The position numbers and the translations under genes are program-made. A DNA stretch of 64,000 nucleotides from UBA6522 sp965262365 (GTDB taxonomy: Bacteria > Pseudomonadota > Gammaproteobacteria > Steroidobacterales > Rariloculaceae), in assembly GCA_965262365.1 (NCBI GenBank), contig OZ253541.1:4960001-5024000 (forward strand), read 5' to 3'. Under the pieces are notes generated by a model that saw only the letters and a program-made list of their open reading frames with translations, did no database searches and was not told the origin of the DNA. Below, in pieces: positions 38,418-46,443 of this stretch. Positions within the stretch are counted from its first letter, which is position 1, and the number at the start of each line of letters is the position of its first letter.

Positions 38418-39455
38418 ATGAAGCGCCGAACTTTTATTCAAGGCATGCTGGCGGCAGGCGCGGCGGGAGGATTTCGAGTGCCGTTCGCCAATGCGGCCGA
38501 TTACACCGGGAAACTGTTCGTGTTTGCCCAGGCAATGGGCGGTTGGGACGTGACGAGTCTGTGCGACCCAAAGGTCAATCAGCCTGACGAGAAAAAGATC
38601 AACTATTGGGCGGATAGCGATGAGGTCGGCGAGGCCGGAAACATCCTCTACGCGCCCTTTGCGAACAACAAGACCTTCTTTGACAAGTATTATCAGCGAA
38701 TGCTGGTGATCAACGGTGTCGATGCCCGGACCAATTCACACGACACCGGCGTCATACACAACTGGAGCGGCCGGATCGGGGAAGGGTATCCGACAACCAC
38801 GGCGCTGATGGCCGCACACAACGGACCGGCACTGGCCATGCCGTATCTTGCGTTTGACGGCTATTCGAATCCGGCTGGCGTCATCACGTATACGCGATTG
38901 GACGATACTGAGAAAATTCAGAACATCGCACTACCGGCGGCAAGGGGAGGGGACCCGACAGACCGGCCCTACTACAGCGGTTTGGATTGGCAGTTCCTGA
39001 CTCAATACCGCAATGCGCGTGCGGCACGTCTGGCTGGAGCGCCCAATCTCATGCCCAGGGCAGAAGACAATCGGGCTCTTTACTCAATAGCTCTGCAGCC
39101 CGAAGCCACGGAAGGGTTGCGAGAATTCGCGGACCAGGTTCCTCACCATGACGACAGTCTTACCCACATCAAGAGGCAAGCTCAACTGGCCGTCGTCGCG
39201 TTCAAGGTCGGCGTGGCCGTCAGTGCGGACCTGGCCGAGGGTGGATTCGATACCCACGATGACCATGATCTTGAGCAAGGGCAGCGTATGGCCGAGTTCA
39301 CTGACGGTGTGGACTACCTCTGGGACCAGGCTGAAAGCCACGGTATCGCCGACCGGCTGGTGGTGGTGATGGGCTCCGACTTTTCTCGCACCAACCACTA
39401 CAACGACGATAACGGCAAGGACCACTGGCCTTACGGGCAGTTCCTCATTCTTCCC
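38418..39455 (+). CDS. DUF1501 family protein, C-terminus replaced
   Basis: The start has GGGGG upstream and the twin-arginine-like signal MKRRTFIQGMLAAGAAGG, so export by Tat is likely. Residues 25-345 follow the DUF1501 pattern: LFVFAQAMGGWDVTSLCDP, NGVDARTNSHDTGVIHNWSG, EGGFDTHDDHD and VMGSDFSRTN, ending GKDHWPYGQFLIL. At about 39455 the sequence runs into a P-domain remnant read antisense, so the open frame continues to 39809 with foreign residues. About 50 native C-terminal residues are lost. It was probably co-expressed with the haem protein before it. Confidence 0.75.
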
Positions 39456-39459
39456 CCTC

Positions 39460-39930
39460 TTCCGCGGGATGACTCCCATAGTAGATGCGCAACCGCCACG
39501 CATCCAGATTGCCCGTGTCGTCCGCGGCGCCGTCGAAGCCCTCGATCTGCCAATCGCCGTTCGGGCCCTCGCCGTAGAACGCGTTGCTCAGCAGGCGCCA
39601 GCGAATCTGCTCGATATCGTTCACGGCCAGCGTCTCGGAGTCTTCGGAAAAAATGGCGCCCGCAACGAGGCGGCCTCCGACCGCGCGCCGCGTTCCAGAA
39701 CCAGTTGGTTGAGAACGTCGAAGTCGTCAAGCTCCACGCGAATTGTGGGCGATACGACAAGCGTCATGGAGAGCGCCATATGCGGCCATTGCTTCGAGTG
39801 CATGATTGATTTCCTGTGTGATGCGGGACAACGCAGTGAGAGGATCCGGCAAGCTCGAACTTGAGCGCTCGGCAGCGAAATCATGTTCGTTGTTCGAATC
39901 GCTACCGGTCTGCGGCGGACTATAGCGCAC
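39460..39930 (-). pseudogene. P-domain remnant, longest copy of the dispersed kexin-like element
   Basis: On the minus strand the copy begins PPQTGSDSNNEHDFAAERSS and LPDPLTALSRITQEINHALE, passes through IRVELDDFDVLNQLVLERGA, changes frame, and ends with VNDIEQIRWRLLSNAFYGEG, PNGDWQIEGFDGADDTGNLD and AWRLRIYYGSHPAE. The last part is a proprotein-convertase P domain. The catalytic S8 domain is absent. Its 3' end is the breakpoint that truncates the DUF1501 gene. Confidence 0.65.
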
Positions 39931-40017
39931 GGCATCGGAAAATTTGCGGAGCCGGACTTGATCCTGGCGTAATACCCGCAATGCGCCGACACCGTCAGAG
40001 CGCCTAGACCAATGATC

Positions 40018-40310
40018 AGGGCTACGCATACTGCGTCAGATAGGGAACCCGACCAGTCCGGTCTGGATGAATCCGATTGATTGTCATACCATGTCAGCCA
40101 CGAGCCTACCCGCGTTAGTAGGAGACTGTACGACAACGGTTGGCAGAATCGGGTCGTTGACCTTTGTCCCTACGATGCCGGGACCGAGCCGGTGGATATC
40201 TACGCCATCGACGATTCCGGTACCCGTATCGGTTCGGCCACCTTCACGCTCGGCGCCTCGGCGGCGGCGGAGACGTGGCATCGTTCCTGACGTTCCTGGC
40301 CGATATCGAC
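40018..40310 (+). pseudogene. Scrap made of SEL1 tail and Spondin-protein pieces
   Basis: Bases 40021-40045 encode a SEL1 ending (YAYCVR and stop). A leader resembling that of the Spondin gene follows (CATACCAT, then AGCCACGAGCC). Three pieces of the Spondin protein are then joined in one frame: RLYDNGWQNRVVDL, VDIYAIDDSGTRIGSATFTL and a fragment of SFLTFLAGIR. About 1.3 kb of the original gene is missing between the pieces. Confidence 0.7.
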
Positions 40311-40397
40311 AGGCTCTCCCTGCATCGGCGGAATCCCGACCTCCGTTGTAAAATCGCGCATGGATTGCGTTTACCAGGCTCCCGAGAACAACCAACG

Positions 40398-41327
40398 ATG
40401 AAACCGGCATTCAAGTGTATAGCGGCACTACTCGCACTTTCCCTCGCCGTCGCCGTGAGTGCCCAGACCATGGACCAGGGTATTGCGAAGTTCAGCAGCG
40501 GCGACTATGAGGGAGCGCTCCGGGATCTGATGCCCTTCGCCGAACAGGGCAGCTCGACGGCGCAGTACCTTGTCGGTGCGATTTACGCCAACGGCCAGGG
40601 CGTCGTGCGCGACAATGTGGCCGCGGCGAGCTGGATAAGGCGCGCCGCGGAGCAGGAACATGCTCGCGCCCAGTTCTATCTCGGGCAAATGCATGAGCGG
40701 GGTCAGGGCGTCGACGCGGACCACGCCGAAGCCGCCCGGTGGTATGGGCGGGCTGCGTACCTGGGAGACGCGCAGGCGCAGTACAGGCTAGGAACGATGC
40801 GGGAGCTGGGGCTTGGCGTCGATCGGGATTTGGGTGAAGCAGCGAATTTGTACCGCAGCGCCGCCGAGCAGGACCATGCGGACGCTCAGGAGAGCCTCGG
40901 CGTGATGTACACCACCGGACAGGGAGTCGACCGGCATTACGGCGATGCAGTTATCTGGTTCGGCCGGGCGGCCGAGCAGGGGCACGCCCGGGCCCAATTC
41001 AGTCTCGGCGTGATGTACGCGGACGGACTGGGCGTCGAGCCGGACAGCGAGCAGGCGATCTACTGGTATCGTCGAGCCGCCGAGCAGGGGCACGCCCGGG
41101 CCCAATTCAATCTCGGCGTGGCGTACTACAACGGAGACGGTGTACGTAGGGACCCGGTACTTGCGTATGTCTGGGCCAATGTTGCGGCGTCCAGCGGTCA
41201 TGAAGACGCTGCCGGCGTTCGCTTTCGAATTGCCGAACAGCTCTCCGCTTCGGACCTTGTCACTGCCCAACAGATTGTGCTCCAGTGCCGCCAGCAGGGT
41301 CACGAATACTGCGTCACGTTGCGCTGA
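40398..41327 (+). CDS. Exported SEL1-repeat protein
   Basis: A 309-residue protein with the signal MKPAFKCIAALLALSLAVAV-SAQ. About seven SEL1/TPR-like repeats of 36 residues follow, for example AAEQGHARAQFNLGVAYYNG and AAEQDHADAQESLGVMYTTG. A helical end (FRIAEQLSASDLVTAQQIVL) closes it. Such proteins act as periplasmic or surface scaffolds. No ribosome-binding site is obvious, but the leader CTCCCGAGAACAACC is shared with the pseudogene at 35453, which supports ATG 40398. It is the intact parent type of the scraps at 31045, 34904 and 35453. Confidence 0.9.
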   Translation: MKPAFKCIAALLALSLAVAVSAQTMDQGIAKFSSGDYEGALRDLMPFAEQGSSTAQYLVGAIYANGQGVVRDNVAAASWIRRAAEQEHARAQFYLGQMHERGQGVDADHAEAARWYGRAAYLGDAQAQYRLGTMRELGLGVDRDLGEAANLYRSAAEQDHADAQESLGVMYTTGQGVDRHYGDAVIWFGRAAEQGHARAQFSLGVMYADGLGVEPDSEQAIYWYRRAAEQGHARAQFNLGVAYYNGDGVRRDPVLAYVWANVAASSGHEDAAGVRFRIAEQLSASDLVTAQQIVLQCRQQGHEYCVTLR

Positions 41328-41469
41328 ACAGCGAACGTACGGGCGCCGACCCGGCCGACATTGGCATGAACCGCGGCATGATCGCCAAAAATGGCACGCC
41401 GATGCGCAGTTCTGCGGGACGCGCGCCACACTGTGCTATGGTCGAGCGAACTCGATATCGCCCAATCTC

Positions 41470-42830
41470 AAAGATTTATTGTATGCTTAGGCGAAATAAG
41501 CGAGAAACTTGGCTCTAAAGCCGGGGTGTGTTGGGCCGTACTGCTGCAATTCCCACTTTATTTGAAACGGATTCGCAAGTATTATTGGGAGCCTGAGAAC
41601 GGTTTGAAGAAATTGAAAAAAATCCTTTCTCTTTTGCACTCTTACTTCGGTTGGTTGAACGTTTGTAAGCAAACCGTTCACATTTGTTTATCAAACCCAG
41701 TCGAACTCCTGCGTAGTCCTGTCGCCAAACGTTCAGTTGAAAACCCATCGTGTGCCGAATGTCTTTCATACTTGGCATTCGATCGCACAGGAAGTGTCAA
41801 GCATCTTTCGCACTTTTCTCTTTTGGGGTTGTGTCGAAAATAATTCGCACCTTGGTACTGTAAAGACTCTTTCGCACTTTCCTTTTTGGCGGTCACCTCG
41901 GTTTGCAGTCGTGCCGCGGCATAAGCCCTCTCGTCGTTCATCTCTTCAATCAATGTCATGTTCATGTACCGGCGCAGTCCCCGGTGGGTGGCGGCGACAT
42001 GGCGCAGCCGTGCAGCGGCGAGCATCAAGACCGAGCGTCCGTCCGGGTATCCCCGCCAATGCGTCGGCGACCGCCAGGCGTCTTTCCATTCCGGGATGAC
42101 CCCTATTGTGAACGTACGACCCAAAAACGATTTGCGCTCTCACTCATTGACGATGCTTGGATAACTATTGATATTTTTGAAAGTTGGAGAAGAATGCGGA
42201 CTTGGATAGGCGGTAGCCAACAAGTCATTGGAATGATCGCGGAAAAGCCGGATCGCTTATAAGACTTCAATACGGCTTGCAATTTCAATAAAGACGAAGA
42301 ACCGGAATACATAGAGACTTTAGAGAACCGCAACGGATCCGAAACCCTCGCTGGGATCAAACCGCAGCCGAGCGCCAACCCAGTTCACCAAATACTCAAT
42401 TGACGATGATCGTGTTGCTTACCGCTCCAAACTCTTTCATGGAGAATCACAAGCACTATCGGGGTTGGCTTGTAGTGCGGTACATCGTCTTGCTTTGCAA
42501 AACATAGGCCCGTTAGTTTTCTGGAACTCCCACAGAGTGTTCAAGCCGCTTATGTTCGAGACAACTTTGATGTTTCCGACATTACTTTTCCAGTATCAGT
42601 CACGCCAACATTGCTCGTACTTCGTTTGTTGCATTCATCGTTCTCTCTTCCAAATTGTTTTGAAAAACTTCGATCACTGTCTGTTTCCATTGTCTCTGGT
42701 AAGTACACTGCCGTTTTGAATTCAGTTCTTCTACCTGGTGCTACGTACATGGCTATTTGGAAAAGACGCAGGTACTTGACCAACTGCCCGGTCCGAAACG
42801 GTCCGCCAGGGTCCGATAAGGTCCCTTGAG
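41470..42830. other. A+T-rich stretch without a recognisable gene
   Basis: Base composition drops clearly compared with both sides, except for a G+C-rich island at 41890-42100 that holds a transposase remnant. Short open frames exist on both strands, but none resembles a bacterial protein known to me. The motif TCTTTCGCACTTT occurs twice (around 41805 and 41870). The stretch could be foreign DNA or the remains of an insertion. Confidence 0.6.
41890..42100 (-). pseudogene. Transposase C-terminal remnant (possibly IS256/mutator-like)
   Basis: The minus strand encodes GYPDGRSVLMLAAARLRHVA, then THRGLRRYMNMTLIEEMNDE, which resembles the C-terminal end of mutator-type transposases. No catalytic residues are left. 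The frame stays open for about 65 codons into A+T-rich DNA with no family resemblance. The family assignment rests on memory of similar sequences and is tentative. Confidence 0.4.
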
Positions 42831-43049
42831 AGCCTGGAATCAAAGGACTTCGACCCACGGCCAGCCGCTGCGGCAACGTGCAATCCGGGCAGGGACGGAC
42901 GAGAAAACCCAGGCGCTTTGCGCTATGTCGAAAGCGAAAACCGCAGCGTCGTCGCGTGTGATTTCTTGTCGGCGAGCCTATGCTGCGCCCGCTCGCCGAC
43001 GCACGAGAGCGTCAGGCTTGAGTCTGGCCCGCGTGGCCGGTCCCACGCC

Positions 43050-43150
43050 CTTGTGACGCGATCCAGAAGCATTTCCCCGATCTGCCTTTCGTCGTCGTCG
43101 GATATGCCGATGAACGGTCGTGCCGGGATGTCTGCCCACCGCCGACGCTG
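43050..43150 (-). pseudogene. Phage virion-morphogenesis protein scrap
   Basis: The minus strand encodes WADIPARPFIGISDDDERQI followed by GEMLLDRVTRAW. IPARPF(I/L)G is the hallmark end of Mu gpG/P2 gpS-type virion morphogenesis proteins. The sequence on both sides is out of frame or unrelated. It is the only clear phage structural trace in the window. Confidence 0.5.
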
Positions 43151-43308
43151 CGCCACTTCGCCGCGTACCTGCCGAAGGCCGCCGAAAGGCCGAGGCTGCA
43201 CTCGACCAGGACGCCGGTCGGACGTTCGATCGCCGGCACGAGCGAGGCGGCAGCAATGAACCGACACACCCACAAACGCGCCCCGGCGGCGACAATTCTG
43301 ACCCAGTT

Positions 43309-43947
43309 CTATCTCCCAAGCGATTCCAAGCGTCCCAGCCAATTCCCGAACCTGGGGCATGCATCGCGAATAACGTCCAATTCCGTATCCATCGCAACAA
43401 TCGAACCGTAAAGAACCTTGTCATACCGGGGAATAATGCTTGCGATCCGCTTGCTCGGCGCTGTCGCTGTGTTGTCGTTAATGTCTTCGGGGGTCGGAAA
43501 CGCTTCACGAATCCGGCGCAATTCCTGAATGGATTCCTCCGGTAAATCGATTAGCGTTTAAAAAACGTCCACATTCGAAAACAGCAACCCTTCGAACTCA
43601 TGTTTCTGCACGTAGGGAAATACCCTCGATTGATCCCAGTTACCGGTGAGCTTGTCGCAGACTGCGTCATGGATGCGTTCTTCCAGTTCAGCCGGCGAGC
43701 TGTCACCCTTGCCGACAAACCCGTAAAAGTCGACCAGCGAAGTCACGAAATCGAAACCCCGAAACAACATTGCCATGTCCGACGCGAGCCTGTGCACGGA
43801 CACATGGCCGCCGCCTGATTTGCCGCGGGACCGACCAACCAGGATCGGTGTGGCTTTCACATGACGGCCTCGCAGATGATCCGCGAGCACGTTCTTGACG
43901 AATTCCTCCTCGGTCTGACCCTCCACCGATACCGCAACCCGGGTCAC
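43309..43947 (-). pseudogene. DUF4276 protein with an in-frame TAA
   Basis: The protein starts at GTG 43947, which overlaps the ATPase stop (GTGA), and reads VTRVAVSVEGQTEEEFVKNV. It continues to KHEFEGLLFSNVDVF and stops at a TAA (43558-43560). In the same frame the missing C-terminus follows: TLIDLPEESIQELRRIREAF, PTPEDINDNTATAPSKRI, ending at 43309. One codon change would restore about 212 residues, normal for DUF4276. Such proteins are predicted TOPRIM-like partners of AAA ATPases. Confidence 0.8.
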
Positions 43948-45065
43948 GGCCGCCCGCCGATCAGGTTCTTCTGCCACAGTTCGCCCGTGGAATACTCGTC
44001 CAGCCAGTGCTGGTATTCGTCGTGCATGACGCTACGAATCTCAGATTGCCCGTTGCGCAGTTCCACAACGACGATTTCATCAAGGCCGAACGCGTCCACG
44101 AGCAACGGCGATTGAGTCGCGACAATGACCTGCTTGTCATCCGGCAGGGCCTTGATTAGACCCGCGACAAGCGATATTGCCGCAGGATGAAGGCCCAACT
44201 CCGGTTCGTCGAGGAGAATCAGATCCGGCAGTTTTTCACTCGGCAGGTTCAACAAGGTTGCCAGCGCAAAAAAACGGAGCGAGCCGTCGGAGGTCAGGTG
44301 CGCGCCGAACGATTTTTCCGTACCGACAGCCCGCCATCTCAGCAAGGCTTTTCCGTTCTCCTTGTCGATCTGAAATCGATCGAAGCCCGGCAGCACGCGA
44401 CCGATCAGTCGGCACAGACGCTGGTAGCGTCGCGGATTCCGTCGCTCCAGCTGCAGAAGGACCGGCGCCAGGTTCTCGCCATGGCCAAGCAATCGGGAAT
44501 GTTCCTCTGCGTCCCAACTCTTCCCGAACCTGTCCGTGTCGTGATATTGGAACACGCAACTGGTTCCGAGAAGGTCCACCACCGACCTTGCACACTGTTC
44601 AGTTTTCTCAGTTCGTTCCGAATTCGCCGCGTAATACAACTCCGCCTCGGAAGAACCGCCGCTGCTATTGGCCCAACTCGAGTGCACATTGGTGTCCAGC
44701 CAACTGTACTCGGCCTCCTCGAACTCAAAGATAAGCCGGTCCGGATGAGCATGCGCCAGCTCGAATGAATACCTGTTGTTGCGATTCGGTTCGGCATCCT
44801 CGCGGACATGCACGTCGGCACGAATGTTTTTTGTAAACGCGCTGCCCCGAAACAGTTGATCGTCGGCCCCACCGTGCAAGGCCACGAAGCGTGCCAGCCG
44901 ATGCTCTTTCAACATCGATCGCATCATCTCGAAGAATCGAAGGATGTTCGATTTGCCCGCGCCGTTGGCTCCCAGCAGAACGGTGACTTGGGGCCCCGGT
45001 CTGAACTCGATATCTGCCAGCGAGCGAAATCCCTCGATGCGCACCGAATGAATTCGACTTGGCAT
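43944..45065 (-). CDS. AAA15/OLD-like ATPase
   Basis: A 373-residue SMC/OLD-type ATPase. Walker A GANGAGKS is at 32-39, the signature-like SDGSLRFF near 260, Walker B LILLDEPELGLHP at 283-294 and the His-switch-like ATQSPLLVD near 316. I chose the ATG at 45065 with GAGG eight bases upstream; the open frame reaches 45143. It lacks a TOPRIM domain, which the overlapping DUF4276 gene probably supplied in trans. ATPase plus small nuclease-like partner is the layout of several anti-phage systems (AbiL/RloAB, PARIS). With its partner truncated, the system is probably off. Confidence 0.85.
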   Translation of the reverse strand: MPSRIHSVRIEGFRSLADIEFRPGPQVTVLLGANGAGKSNILRFFEMMRSMLKEHRLARFVALHGGADDQLFRGSAFTKNIRADVHVREDAEPNRNNRYSFELAHAHPDRLIFEFEEAEYSWLDTNVHSSWANSSGGSSEAELYYAANSERTEKTEQCARSVVDLLGTSCVFQYHDTDRFGKSWDAEEHSRLLGHGENLAPVLLQLERRNPRRYQRLCRLIGRVLPGFDRFQIDKENGKALLRWRAVGTEKSFGAHLTSDGSLRFFALATLLNLPSEKLPDLILLDEPELGLHPAAISLVAGLIKALPDDKQVIVATQSPLLVDAFGLDEIVVVELRNGQSEIRSVMHDEYQHWLDEYSTGELWQKNLIGGRP

Positions 45066-45070
45066 GTCAG

Positions 45071-45238
45071 CTACCTCGGGTCCGAGAGCGGCGTTGCGTC
45101 CACGTACCGCTTTTTCCGGCTGCCGCAAGGCCAATGGGCGCACGGTGTGTTTGCAACCCGCATCAATTTAGCGCCGCGAAACCGCCCGGCGCCGATTGCG
45201 CGCAACACGTTGGCGCGACCGGCCGATTGTAGCAGCAT
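45071..45238 (-). CDS. Unrecognised 55-residue ORF just upstream of the ATPase
   Basis: The frame runs from ATG 45238 to TAG 45071, five bases before the ATPase start. It reads MLLQSAGRANVLRAIGAGRF, then ANTPCAHWPCGSRKKRYVD, with a CxxxxC pair in a basic tail. The frame is open for a further 35 codons upstream without a start, so it may be the end of a longer lost gene. Bases 45239-45429 hold nothing I can recognise. Confidence 0.3.
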   Translation of the reverse strand: MLLQSAGRANVLRAIGAGRFRGAKLMRVANTPCAHWPCGSRKKRYVDATPLSDPR

Positions 45239-45429
45239 GCCGATGCGGACACGGTCCGCCGCCGTGTCGCCGATTGAGGCTACGCCATCCTCTCCCGCGT
45301 GTGCTCCTGACGCCGGTCGCGGCAGTTGGACAGCAGAAAGCGGGCCGCTCCGACAGTCGAAAAACAGCGTCTATCGCATGTCCAGGAGTGGCTTCGGTTC
45401 GACGCAAAAGCGCGCACACCGGTTCCCGA

Positions 45430-45716
45430 TCAGTTCGCCGTGGCCTCCTTCGGGTTCGGGCCAAAGCGGTTCTCGCCCTCCTGGCTGCCCAGCACCATGA
45501 ACACCAACAACACGATCGTGCCGATCAGCGGGATCAGCCCAAACTGGATCCACCAGCCGCTGCGACCGATGTCGTGCAATCGCCGCGCCGTCACCGAAAT
45601 CGCCGGTACAAACATCGCAAACCCGTACAAGCCGCTAAACAGGCCAGCCACTGCCGTCCCCTCCACGTAGTACTCCGTCCCGAGAAACCCGTCCACGAGA
45701 CTCAGCCCGATCCCTC
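45430..45716 (-). pseudogene. DUF805 membrane protein, 5' truncated
   Basis: The frame reads GGIGLSLVDGFLGTEYYVEG, then FVPAISVTARRLHDIGRSGW and LIPLIGTIVLLVFMVLGSQ, and ends RFGPNPKEATAN. This is the DUF805 family pattern with the RRLHDIGRSGWW loop. The usual N-terminal FxGRxxRxEYW segment is missing. The first codons merge with unrelated DNA at 45716, and no start or ribosome-binding site is seen before 45696. Confidence 0.7.
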
Positions 45717-45789
45717 CCTTTATGAGCTGTTGCTTCCTTGCCCCGGACGCTATGGATCACGCTCACGCCGGTTTCGCGAGACACAGACG

Positions 45790-46223
45790 CTCGGCCCGCA
45801 TCGCCCCGGGGCTCGCGCGAACGAGACTTTCGCCGAGAGGTTCCTGCGGAAGCACCAGCCGGCCGTCAGCCCGATGCCGTTGGTGTCCACGAATTCGTCC
45901 TGTTCCAATTTCACGAAACTGAGCCGCACACCCAGCGCGGGCGTCGGGAACCACTCCGCGGACAGGTTGTACAGAGGAACACCTTCTCGTGGTCCATCCA
46001 ACTGCGCCCTTGAGAGCCCCGTCACCTTCCCCAGATACCGCTTCACCAGCCCCTTATCACCCTTGCCCAGGCGGTGATACCTCAACCGTACCAGCGTGCG
46101 GCGAACCAGGTCGTAGACCCCATCGCGATCCACCCCGGCGAAGTCCACCGCCTCGTTGCCGCCGAGAAAGGCGCGAACCTGTTCCAGGGTCCGAACCCGC
46201 TCCGTCTGTAACGTCACGATCAT
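45790..46223 (-). pseudogene. Integrase-type transposase start fused to an outer-membrane protein piece
   Basis: From ATG 46223 the first 75 residues (MIVTLQTERVRTLEQVRAFL, then GDKGLVKRYLGKVTGLSRAQ) match the N-terminus of a common integrase-like transposase. At about 45998 the frame passes directly into an outer-membrane barrel-like piece (LYNLSAEWFPTPALGVRLSF, DTNGIGLTAGWCFRRNLSAK). The catalytic rve domain is lost. Two 20-bp repeats upstream are candidate ends of the original element. Confidence 0.6.
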
Positions 46224-46250
46224 CCTCCGATGATCCCAGACGCCGACCTA

Positions 46251-46305
46251 CAGGCTCATGTCTCGTTGGATCAACGCCCCCCGTTCAGGCTCATGTCTCA
46301 TTGGA
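46251..46305. repeat. Two 20-bp direct repeats, possible transposon end sites
   Basis: CAGGCTCATGTCTCGTTGGA (46251-46270) and CAGGCTCATGTCTCATTGGA (46286-46305) differ at one base and are 35 bp apart. They lie 28 bp upstream of the integrase-like start. Repeated transposase-binding sites at an element end would look like this. The next gene begins 139 bp later. Confidence 0.6.
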
Positions 46306-46443
46306 CAAGGCTATGAATTCACAATGAGTTAAGTTACGGATATGATGCGAATGCGTCAGCGTCGCCGATGCTGATTGGGCATCTGGTGCGCGAACAGGAG
46401 CGGAGACGGACGAAGTGCGGCGATGGACGACACCGGTATCCGA

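Noticed and set aside
42550..42876. 108-codon minus-strand frame in the A+T-rich stretch as a gene
   Set aside because: No ribosome-binding site, no recognisable motif, and a similarly long frame runs on the other strand.
43558..43560. Recoding of TAA as a programmed readthrough site
   Set aside because: No stimulatory structure is visible, and a simple AAA to TAA change explains it; kept only as a nonsense mutation.
46225..46443. tRNA or small RNA between the integrase scrap and the large secreted gene
   Set aside because: No cloverleaf or terminator-like hairpin could be drawn; only the two 20-bp repeats stand out.
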